A DNA stretch of 19,778 nucleotides from RGIG8767 sp964386235 (lineage in GTDB: Bacteria > Bacillota > Clostridia > Lachnospirales > Lachnospiraceae): contig CAYLSH010000034.1 of the NCBI GenBank assembly GCA_964386235.1, positions 1-19,778 on the forward strand. The letters are read 5' to 3'. The notes under the pieces are model-generated. The model did not search any database and was not told the origin of the DNA. It worked only from the letters and a program-made list of their open reading frames with translations. Shown piece by piece: positions 1 through 6,595 of this stretch (position 1 is the stretch's first letter; the number at the start of each line of letters is the position of its first letter). A program made the translations under genes and the position numbers.

Positions 1-62
1 ATTACTGGTAAGTGATACATCTAAGCCGGACACGGACGATTCGATGTAAACACGCAACCATT

Positions 63-91
63 ATTGTAGGTTAATCTTTCCAACTTGTCAA
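63..91 (-). promoter_or_regulatory. Leftward sigma-A promoter at the window edge
   Basis: Read on the - strand there is a perfect -35 TTGACA (86-91), a 17-bp spacer and a -10 TACAAT (63-68, five of six bases). The expected start is near 56, and the transcript leaves the window to the left with at least 55 nt of leader in view. It is divergent from gpr. In Bacillus and relatives the gene divergent from gpr is commonly rpsT (ribosomal protein S20), so this may be its promoter. That identity is an inference, as no coding sequence is visible here. Confidence 0.75.
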
Positions 92-175
92 TAGAATTTT
101 TTTATTACATAAAAAATTTTTTTTTGCAAAAAATAGTCTCAGACTGCATAAAATACACCGGGCAGTTTTTTACAC

Positions 176-245
176 GGCTATTTGTGCCGCAGGCGCCACA
201 AAGTAGCCTTGATCGCAAAACTGAATCTGAAATTCAGTTTGCGAT
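176..245 (+). promoter_or_regulatory. Two tandem bulged hairpins in the gpr leader
   Basis: The first inverted repeat pairs GGCTATTTGTG (176-186) with CACAAAGTAGCC (197-208), with one bulged base. The second pairs ATCGCAAAACTGAAT (212-226) with ATTCAGTTTGCGAT (232-245), again with one bulged base and a 5-nt loop. Neither is followed by a T-tract on either strand, so they do not look like terminators. They lie 28-107 nt before the gpr start codon, and may be RNA structures in its leader or protein-binding palindromes. Function is unknown. Confidence 0.55.
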
Positions 246-272
246 TCCTTCGTCGCAAAGCGTCTGTGGAAT

Positions 273-277
273 GGAGG
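273..277 (+). promoter_or_regulatory. Shine-Dalgarno site that fixes the gpr start
   Basis: GGAGG lies 5 nt before the ATG at 283. It rules out the ATG at 271, which would contain this site, and the in-frame ATG at 85, which would place the leftward promoter and the leader hairpins inside the coding region. Confidence 0.85.
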
Positions 278-282
278 ATTTT

Positions 283-1176
283 ATGGAACATTTTCCCATC
301 CGGACAGACCTTGCGCTGGAAGCAAGGGAATTTATTGAAGAAGCAAACGGTAAAATGCATGGCGTCATTGTCACTACTTCCCGCGATGCAAACGACACCG
401 TATTGATTACCCATGTCCGGATCACAACCAAAAACGGAGCCAGAGCCATGGGAAAACCGATCGGCACGTATATCACCCTGGAAGCGGATCATCTGATCGA
501 ACCGGATGAAGATTATCATAGAGAAGTATCCTGCGTCATTGCCAGACAGCTGCGCACACTGATTTCCTGTGACGAAGAAGAAAAGTCCATTTTAGTCGTG
601 GGACTGGGAAACCGTGATGTTACCGCGGATGCCCTTGGTCCTTTCGTTGTGGATCATCTAAATATAACCAGACATATGCTGCGCCAGTTCGGACACGCCG
701 CTTATGCCTGTGAAAAAGTGCATACCATCAGCAGTATCGTACCGGGTGTAATGGGAAATACCGGTATGGAAACCGCTGAAATCGTGCGTGGTGTCGTGGA
801 CAGCACTTCCCCCGACATTGTCATTGTGATCGATGCCCTGGCTGCCAGAAGCACCAGACGTTTAACACGCACCATCCAGATCACCAATACCGGCATCCAT
901 CCCGGTTCCGGCGTTGGGAATCACCGGGACTCCCTGACCGAAGAATCCCTCGGTGTTCCGGTGATTGCTATTGGAATCCCTACAGTTGTGGATGCCGCCA
1001 CGATCGTAAACGATGCCGTTGGGCATCTGAATCAGGACTCTCCTGAATTAAAAAATACTTTTCAGGATATGCACAATATGTATGTGACCGCCAAGGACAT
1101 TGATTCCACAATAAAACGCCTCGGATTTACTTTATCCGAAGCGCTTAATATGGCATTTTCTTTCTGCGATCTCTAA
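283..1176 (+). CDS. gpr: Germination protease GPR (297 aa)
   Basis: GPR is the aspartate-dependent endopeptidase of family A25 that cleaves small acid-soluble spore proteins during germination, releasing DNA and supplying amino acids. The family core is clear: VGLGNRDVTADALGPFVVDH at about residues 105-124 and IVIVIDALAARS at about 178-189. By comparison with Bacillus GPR, Asp116 and Asp184 are the likely catalytic pair. The start at 283 gives MEHFPIRTDLALEA. In Bacillus the zymogen is trimmed after a similar RTD, so here the propeptide would be about nine residues, shorter than in Bacillus. At 297 aa it is shorter than the roughly 370-aa Bacillus enzyme, mostly from a shorter N-terminus and fewer loops. 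It is the only + strand gene and converges on the TPM gene with a 36-bp gap. Sporulation sigma-factor control is expected, but I could not find a convincing site. Confidence 0.95.
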   Translation: MEHFPIRTDLALEAREFIEEANGKMHGVIVTTSRDANDTVLITHVRITTKNGARAMGKPIGTYITLEADHLIEPDEDYHREVSCVIARQLRTLISCDEEEKSILVVGLGNRDVTADALGPFVVDHLNITRHMLRQFGHAAYACEKVHTISSIVPGVMGNTGMETAEIVRGVVDSTSPDIVIVIDALAARSTRRLTRTIQITNTGIHPGSGVGNHRDSLTEESLGVPVIAIGIPTVVDAATIVNDAVGHLNQDSPELKNTFQDMHNMYVTAKDIDSTIKRLGFTLSEALNMAFSFCDL

Positions 1177-1212
1177 AAACAAGAATACTATTAATCCTCA
1201 CCGGCGAGCGGG

Positions 1213-2109
1213 TTATCTGCTGTGTCCGCCACCGCCATGGCTGTGACCGCCGGACGAAACGTGATGTCCACCGCCACCACCACCACCGGATGAAGAATTG
1301 GACTCAATCTTACGTTTGGTTACATTTTTATATAGGAAACGATCTTCCCTTCTTCTGAATACCTGGGATCCCGCTACCACATAAGTACGATCATTGGTGG
1401 TACGTGTTCCTTTTTGGGAAGACCAGTTCACAATCAGGAATATAACGGAAACGATCAGTGACGCTATAAATATATAGAGGGGATTGAAAACCGACACATC
1501 CTCACCGGAAGCCGAACCGCCCGTCATGTCGATTACAAAATAATCCACCATCGTAGAATACGCAAGGTATGGATCGTCTTCCACATAAGCCAGGGAATCC
1601 GATAAAAGTTTATCTATCATGGAAGAGGAATAGGTATCCTCAGCCCTTCCGCAGGTTGACATCCAGGAATACACACTGCCGTCCGCTTCCCTGTACCAGT
1701 TATCCAAAAACAGAACGCCATCCCCATACGGAGCATTGTATCCAAATTTGTTCTCATCATAGAAATTGTCCGCATAGACCATCACGCACTGCGAGGTCGG
1801 TACCGGTCCGATAACATTTTCATACTGAGCCGCATACTCCACCAGGGATTCATTCAGCGTAACCACAACAATATCACACTGTGTCTGTATCTGCGCCTCC
1901 TCAATCTGATCACGAAGCATATTTTCTTCTTCATCCGTCATTACATCCGCATAATCAAATACACGCTCCGTGGTAGCACATTCCGTATTGGCACGGGCAG
2001 CCACGCTGACGTCCTCTCTGCCATTAACTGCCAGGAATACTAACGTAACCACCAACAGAATACCCACAAGAATGAATGGGATTCTAAAAAAACGTAAATA
2101 TTCTCTCAC
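1213..2109 (-). CDS. TPM-domain membrane protein with Gly/His-rich tail (298 aa)
   Basis: An N-terminal membrane segment (about 10-28) is followed by an extracytoplasmic TPM domain (about 48-195) that opens with the typical VFDYADVMTDEEENMLRDQIEEA. A second membrane segment (about 210-228) follows, then a cytoplasmic basic region and a low-complexity tail (271-298) with a run of seven glycines and five histidines. TPM proteins are a widespread family, some of which work in membrane stress or photosystem repair. Bacillus YdjH, a partner of PspA, has a comparable layout. The His/Gly tail could bind metal or membrane proteins, which is speculation. The start is a GTG at 2109 with GAGGTG about 8 nt upstream. 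It has its own promoter and lies just downstream of the ABC exporter genes on the same strand. The molecular activity is unknown. Confidence 0.8.
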   Translation of the reverse strand: MREYLRFFRIPFILVGILLVVTLVFLAVNGREDVSVAARANTECATTERVFDYADVMTDEEENMLRDQIEEAQIQTQCDIVVVTLNESLVEYAAQYENVIGPVPTSQCVMVYADNFYDENKFGYNAPYGDGVLFLDNWYREADGSVYSWMSTCGRAEDTYSSSMIDKLLSDSLAYVEDDPYLAYSTMVDYFVIDMTGGSASGEDVSVFNPLYIFIASLIVSVIFLIVNWSSQKGTRTTNDRTYVVAGSQVFRRREDRFLYKNVTKRKIESNSSSGGGGGGGHHVSSGGHSHGGGGHSR

Positions 2110-2140
2110 TATCGTTCACCTCACACATAACTTCCTCTTA

Positions 2141-2162
2141 AAACACTATCCTTATTATAGTG
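2141..2162 (-). promoter_or_regulatory. Palindrome over the TPM -10 box
   Basis: A perfect 6-bp inverted repeat, CACTAT and ATAGTG (2144-2149 and 2157-2162), has a 7-nt loop and covers the -10 box. On the - strand it is followed by TTTT, so it could be an operator or a weak terminator for the exporter operon. The stem is short and AT-rich, so the terminator role is doubtful. Confidence 0.35.
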
Positions 2163-2182
2163 ATTTTGGTCGTTGATTGCAA
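2154..2182 (-). promoter_or_regulatory. Promoter of the TPM gene
   Basis: On the - strand the -35 is TTGCAA (2177-2182, four of six), the spacer is 17 bp, and the -10 is a perfect TATAAT (2154-2159). The predicted start is near 2147, about 38 nt before the GTG. The promoter begins only a few bases after the stop codon of the upstream ATPase gene. Confidence 0.65.
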
Positions 2183-2185
2183 GAC

Positions 2186-3076
2186 TTACTGCGTGATGAT
2201 AATTTTCCCGTCTTCTACCTCCAGTTTTACGCGGTTTCCTTCGATCCCCGCTTTTTCCAACAGATCCTTGGTAAGCTGCACTCGACCGGAACGGTCAAGA
2301 ATTGCAAATTCTTCCTGGGTATCTTCATTTCCCATGCTCTCAAGACCTTTTTCATCCAGATGTTTCAGCCTTTCCACATAATCCAGTTTCATGACACGCT
2401 CACTGCTGATCTTGCCATCCCGAATCATGACAACTCTGTCAACTTTCTTAGCCAGCGAAATATCATGGGTTACGATCACAATCGTCAGACCCATCTCCCG
2501 GTTCAGACGCCGGAAAAGATCCTGAATCATCAGTGACGTTTTCTGATCGACCGCGCCGGTCGGTTCATCCGCGAGCAGGAGTTTGGGATTGTTGGCAAGT
2601 GCAATGGCAATCGCCACTCTCTGCTGCTCTCCACCGGACATCTGGTGTAAAAGACTGTCCTTTCTGTGCGACATGCCTACCATGTCTAAAAGATTCATTG
2701 CCCTTTTTCGTTTTTCACTCTCACTTAATTTTTCAGAGGAAAACTTCATCGGGACCATGACATTTTCCATTGCGGTCAGATAGGGAAAGAGGTTTTTGGC
2801 ACTTTTCTGCCACACAAAGCCGACCGTTTCTCTTTTGTATTTCACCAGTTCTTTTTCGGACATGGCAAAAAGATCCTTGCCATCCACATACAAAGAACCG
2901 GCGGAGGGCTTCATAAGTCCTCCTACCATGTTCAAAAAGGTGGACTTTCCGCTGCCGCTGTTTCCGATGATTGCCATGAGTTCTCCTTTGCTGACACTCA
3001 TGTCAAGTCCCTGTAATGCCATTACTTCCACCGTATTTGTCTTATAGATCTTTACCAGTCCGTCACATACTATCAT
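2186..3076 (-). CDS. ABC exporter ATPase with C-terminal AbrB-like domain (296 aa)
   Basis: This is an ATPase of the MacB/LolD class that would power the adjacent FtsX-like permease. Walker A is GNSGSGKST (38-46), the signature is MSGGEQQRVAIAIAL (146-160), Walker B is LLLADEPTGAVD (166-177), and the H-loop is VTHD. The signature helix has Ile where the family usually has Arg (AIARAL). After the ATPase fold a charged linker (about 225-255) leads to a tail at 256-296, which reads FAILDRSGRVQLTKDLLEKAG and then KLEVEDGKIIIT. That fits the swapped-hairpin pattern of SpoVT/AbrB DNA-binding domains. The start at 3076 (MIVCDGLVKIYKT) matches the usual N-terminus. It overlaps the preceding gene by 14 nt and has no clear Shine-Dalgarno site, so translation is probably coupled. 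An in-frame ATG at 3100 sits directly against a GGAGG and is the alternative start. Confidence 0.88.
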   Translation of the reverse strand: MIVCDGLVKIYKTNTVEVMALQGLDMSVSKGELMAIIGNSGSGKSTFLNMVGGLMKPSAGSLYVDGKDLFAMSEKELVKYKRETVGFVWQKSAKNLFPYLTAMENVMVPMKFSSEKLSESEKRKRAMNLLDMVGMSHRKDSLLHQMSGGEQQRVAIAIALANNPKLLLADEPTGAVDQKTSLMIQDLFRRLNREMGLTIVIVTHDISLAKKVDRVVMIRDGKISSERVMKLDYVERLKHLDEKGLESMGNEDTQEEFAILDRSGRVQLTKDLLEKAGIEGNRVKLEVEDGKIIITQ

Positions 3077-3755
3077 TTGATCTGTCAAAAAGCTCACCAT
3101 CCTCCATCTCAAATACCACATCCCCCAATTGCATCAGGCTTGGGTCATGGGTTGTCATTACGATCGTAACGCCTTCCTTTTCCACCAGTTCCCGGAATAA
3201 TCTGACAACCATCAGACCATTATCGGTATCCAGTGCTCCGGTCGGTTCATCTGCAAACACCACCTTGGGATTGTGAGCAAGTGCTCTTGCAATCGCCACT
3301 CTCTGCTGTTCTCCGCCGGAAAGCTCGGACGGCATATGGTTCATACGTTTATGCATTCCCACACGCTTTAAGCATTCTTCCACACGCGCTTTTCTGTCTC
3401 CTTTATAACCGGATAAACGAAGGGAAAATTCCACATTTTCATACACATTCATAACGGGCACCAGCGCAACTGCCTGAAAGATATACCCCATTTCCAAACG
3501 TCTTAACTGCTCCCTGTCCGCTTCCGTCATTTTCCCCATATCCCTGCCATCAAACGTAACCGTTCCTTCACTGGGAAGGTCCAGGGCACTCAGGATATTT
3601 AACAGCGTTGTTTTTCCCGAACCGGACCTGCCTTTTAGTATGGTCAGGGTCTGACTGGGAATTTCCATATCAATTCCTTTTAATACGGTAATGGAATTGC
3701 CCCCGGAGAGTGGAAAGGTTCTGGTTAATTTCGTTGTTTTCATAATCGTTTCCAT
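3063..3755 (-). CDS. ABC exporter ATPase, MacB/LolD type (230 aa)
   Basis: This is a compact ATPase of the family that drives FtsX-like permeases. Walker A is GRSGSGKTT (42-50), the Q-loop is YIFQ (91-94), the signature is LSGGEQQRVAIARALA (145-160), Walker B is VVFADEPTGALD (165-176), and the H-loop is TTHD (201-204). All catalytic motifs are intact, and the length is standard for LolD-like proteins. The start ATG at 3755 has GGGGAGG 6 nt upstream, and this site is built into the last codons of the permease gene, whose stop lies 1 nt away. It is one of two ATPases encoded back to back. They could form a heterodimer or serve alternative complexes. Confidence 0.92.
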   Translation of the reverse strand: METIMKTTKLTRTFPLSGGNSITVLKGIDMEIPSQTLTILKGRSGSGKTTLLNILSALDLPSEGTVTFDGRDMGKMTEADREQLRRLEMGYIFQAVALVPVMNVYENVEFSLRLSGYKGDRKARVEECLKRVGMHKRMNHMPSELSGGEQQRVAIARALAHNPKVVFADEPTGALDTDNGLMVVRLFRELVEKEGVTIVMTTHDPSLMQLGDVVFEMEDGELFDRSNDSM

Positions 3756-3756
3756 A

Positions 3757-6594
3757 CTAATCCTCCCCTAATTTCAACGCCTGCGCGATCTTCATATTCT
3801 TTACTACCTTTGAAAGCACGGTAAAACAAATCACAAGCATGATTCCGAGAATCACTGCAATTTGTGCCATATCCTTTGCCGCTGTCATAACGTTTACGGC
3901 AAGGACATGCTTTTGCGGCAGATAGGCAATCATAACCAGCGGAATATACAGATACGCCGCCAAAAAGCCCACTCCCGCTCCGCCTGCAATCGCAAATGCG
4001 GAAGCAAATACCTGCTCATGTAAAAGCATTCCGATGACTTCTTTCATGCCCATACCCATGGCACGATAGATACCGTACATCAATTCTCTTTTCCGAATCG
4101 TCAGGGTCCAGTGAATCAAAAAGCCCACCGTACACAGAATCATCACGACAATAAAGCTTACGGTTAACAGGCCGTTGGTTAACTGCACCACCGCATCCGT
4201 TTTCTGGCGTATCATATCATCCGCCGTACTCTTTACATTTAACAGTTCTATTCCCTTTTCCTGTGCAAAATCAGTAAGCAGGGAGGAACCCTCATCGGTC
4301 TTAAACCAGATCTCATAGGGCGTTGCTCCGAATCCGTTTACCACCTGTGAGAAGTTTGCCACAATCAGGTAATTATCCTGATAACTGACGCTTCCGTCCG
4401 CATTTTCCACCATTTTGTACGAAGGATATCCGGGCCACATATCCACAAAACCGACTATGGTTGCCGTCTGTACTGCCCTTGTCGTTCCCAGTTCATCCAT
4501 CAGCGAATATTGTATACGGTCGCCCACCGTTGCCCCGTACTGATCCCTGAAATTGGAAGAAACCAGTACACCGCCCGGATTCTGTCCCAGATCATTCAGG
4601 TAATGATACCAGTGCTTATCCAGTGCATCGTCCTTCATCCATGCCGTTTCTCCGAATTCTTTTGTTTGAATTGCCATCAACTGATTATTCTCTATTATTT
4701 TTCCCCCATAAAGGATCTTCATGGAGTCCTCATTTATGACACGGGTCATACTGTCGACCACATCTTTTAACTCGGAATAACGCATATAATCCGGTTCTTC
4801 ATAGGAAACAATACCGCCATAACGTTTTACTCTGGCAACATTGTTTTTCCACTGTTCCTCTATTACAATATCCGCTCCGTTGTCATAGCGGATGCGCTCT
4901 TCCATGGATGTATTCATGGTTCTTGCCGTATCCGCATAAAAGATTCCCATGGCAATCGTAAGAATCAGAAAAACACTGATAAAATTCAACTGGCGGAATC
5001 CTCGTATCAACTGCAAAAAAGAAACGTATGCAGCCGGTTTCCAGTGTTTTTTCCCCAGACGGTAAACCAGTCTCGTAAATGCTTTCAGAATACGTAAGAA
5101 AAACAACCCGCAACCTAATATAAACAATACCGAACTCAAAAATAAAACCGGATCTATGGATTCGCCTTTTATAATCTGCTGACTGATCGAATCCTGCTGC
5201 CTGGAAAGATTATAGCGGATATATAGAGCAAGTACCGCCAGTATCACATCCATGTAATATCTTTGCCACATGGGCTTATCCGTTTTGTTCTTTTTGGCTT
5301 TGATCTCCACCACACTCAGAGCCGCATATTTTAATGACGGAAGTGTCATAATCAAAACTGCTGCCACAATGACTACTAAAAGTGTCACCGCCAGCCTTCC
5401 GTCCCAGACAAGTTGCAAACGGCTGCGGCTTACAAATTCCATAAACGCATTGGCACTGCCAAGAACCTTCGTCAGTCCGACTCCCAAAAGTACTCCCGGC
5501 ACGGTTCCCAGTACTGCCAGTATCCATGCCTGAAACAGATAAATCATCACGATCTGTCCCCTGCTGACACCTCGGCTCTTTAACATGGCAATCTCATTCT
5601 GCTCCATATCAAACACCTGGGAAGACACCATGTAAAGGAAGGCAAATAAAAGCACATACAAAGGAACCTGTAACGTCTGCATGGTTGCCCTTACTTTTCC
5701 CGCTGCCTGCTCATAATCTTTCACAATGCTCGGAATATCGGATGTAATCACGGCACGTCCATACGGGAAATCGCCGCCGGTCAACTCTTCTGTTCCCTTT
5801 CTGATCTGCACCGCTTCTTTATAATCCACATTGGTATAATCAAAAAGAAGCTGATAGGAAATGTCCGCATTTCCCTTTTTTTCAAATGTACGTCTGTCCA
5901 TCAGATCGCGCATGGCTTCTTTACTGATAAAGACATTTTTTTCGTATTCGTTCGGTGCTTTTACCCAATAAGCATCATGGGAATCCGATTCTTTAAAAAT
6001 ACCTGCCACACGCATTTTAATCGGCTTGCCGTCATCTGTTTTTACGGCATCAAAAGTAAGAATTTCTCCCACCGCCAGATGATAATTTGCCACTATGCTT
6101 TCATTTATTATGCATTCATAAATTCCATCCGCGTCAGGGTTTTCCGCATACATGGAACCTTTCAGGATCTTAGCATGCTGCTCTATATCCTGTAAAAAAG
6201 TAGGGATAAAAAAGTATTCCTGCTTGGAATCATCCGGTTTATACTGCGGCAGGCAGTGAAGACTTTCACAGGCGATGGAATATACTTCCTCGTACAGATA
6301 GCAGTCCACTTTGGCACAAACCGCATCCTTCATCTGATTTACCGTTTCCTGGGCTTCTTCCATCAGATTCATGCCCTCTTCCATCTCAAAGGGATGTGCA
6401 ATGGAAATGGTTGCCGGGTAGGCATTGTTTTCACCGATGTAATTATCAAACTGTGTCTGCAGGACACGATTCAGTGCTGCTCCCTCATACAGGGTGTTTC
6501 CCACGGTAATCCCTATTAACAGAAACATTCCCAAAAAAGTACAGAGATTCAGCCATTTTTTATGAAGTAGTTTTTGAAAAGTAAAACGTATCAT
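3757..6594 (-). CDS. FtsX/MacB-like ABC permease with two halves (945 aa)
   Basis: This is the membrane subunit of the exporter. Segments predicted by eye are one helix at 17-36, a large external domain at about 37-305, three helices at 311-327, 347-378 and 401-422, two linking helices at 448-463 and 482-503, one helix at 537-556, a second external domain at about 560-800, and three helices at 806-830, 861-892 and 909-930. That is about ten helices. Each half carries the FtsX hallmark just after its second helix: EIAMLKSRGVSRGQIVMIYL (335-354) and ELMYGIYRAMGMGMKEVIGM (837-856). MacB usually has four helices and dimerises, so this looks like a fused two-half version. GGAGG precedes the ATG at 6594, and the upstream adaptor gene stops 1 nt earlier. 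The substrate cannot be read from sequence. Peptides, antibiotics or lipids are typical for the class. Confidence 0.9.
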   Translation of the reverse strand: MIRFTFQKLLHKKWLNLCTFLGMFLLIGITVGNTLYEGAALNRVLQTQFDNYIGENNAYPATISIAHPFEMEEGMNLMEEAQETVNQMKDAVCAKVDCYLYEEVYSIACESLHCLPQYKPDDSKQEYFFIPTFLQDIEQHAKILKGSMYAENPDADGIYECIINESIVANYHLAVGEILTFDAVKTDDGKPIKMRVAGIFKESDSHDAYWVKAPNEYEKNVFISKEAMRDLMDRRTFEKKGNADISYQLLFDYTNVDYKEAVQIRKGTEELTGGDFPYGRAVITSDIPSIVKDYEQAAGKVRATMQTLQVPLYVLLFAFLYMVSSQVFDMEQNEIAMLKSRGVSRGQIVMIYLFQAWILAVLGTVPGVLLGVGLTKVLGSANAFMEFVSRSRLQLVWDGRLAVTLLVVIVAAVLIMTLPSLKYAALSVVEIKAKKNKTDKPMWQRYYMDVILAVLALYIRYNLSRQQDSISQQIIKGESIDPVLFLSSVLFILGCGLFFLRILKAFTRLVYRLGKKHWKPAAYVSFLQLIRGFRQLNFISVFLILTIAMGIFYADTARTMNTSMEERIRYDNGADIVIEEQWKNNVARVKRYGGIVSYEEPDYMRYSELKDVVDSMTRVINEDSMKILYGGKIIENNQLMAIQTKEFGETAWMKDDALDKHWYHYLNDLGQNPGGVLVSSNFRDQYGATVGDRIQYSLMDELGTTRAVQTATIVGFVDMWPGYPSYKMVENADGSVSYQDNYLIVANFSQVVNGFGATPYEIWFKTDEGSSLLTDFAQEKGIELLNVKSTADDMIRQKTDAVVQLTNGLLTVSFIVVMILCTVGFLIHWTLTIRKRELMYGIYRAMGMGMKEVIGMLLHEQVFASAFAIAGGAGVGFLAAYLYIPLVMIAYLPQKHVLAVNVMTAAKDMAQIAVILGIMLVICFTVLSKVVKNMKIAQALKLGED

Positions 6595-6595
6595 C

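Noticed and set aside
126..153. Possible sigma-G promoter for gpr (GCAAA, 16 bp, CATAAAA)
   Set aside because: Both boxes have mismatches and the spacer is short. The region is AT-rich, so chance matches are likely.
176..262. Similarity between the gpr leader and the right-edge repeat (CGCTTT(T)GCG)
   Set aside because: The shared stretch is under 12 bases and the surrounding palindromes differ in sequence, so chance is the simpler explanation.
85..282. N-terminal extension of gpr from an ATG at 85
   Set aside because: It runs through the leftward promoter and both leader hairpins, its protein resembles nothing in GPR, and the GGAGG at 273 points to the ATG at 283.
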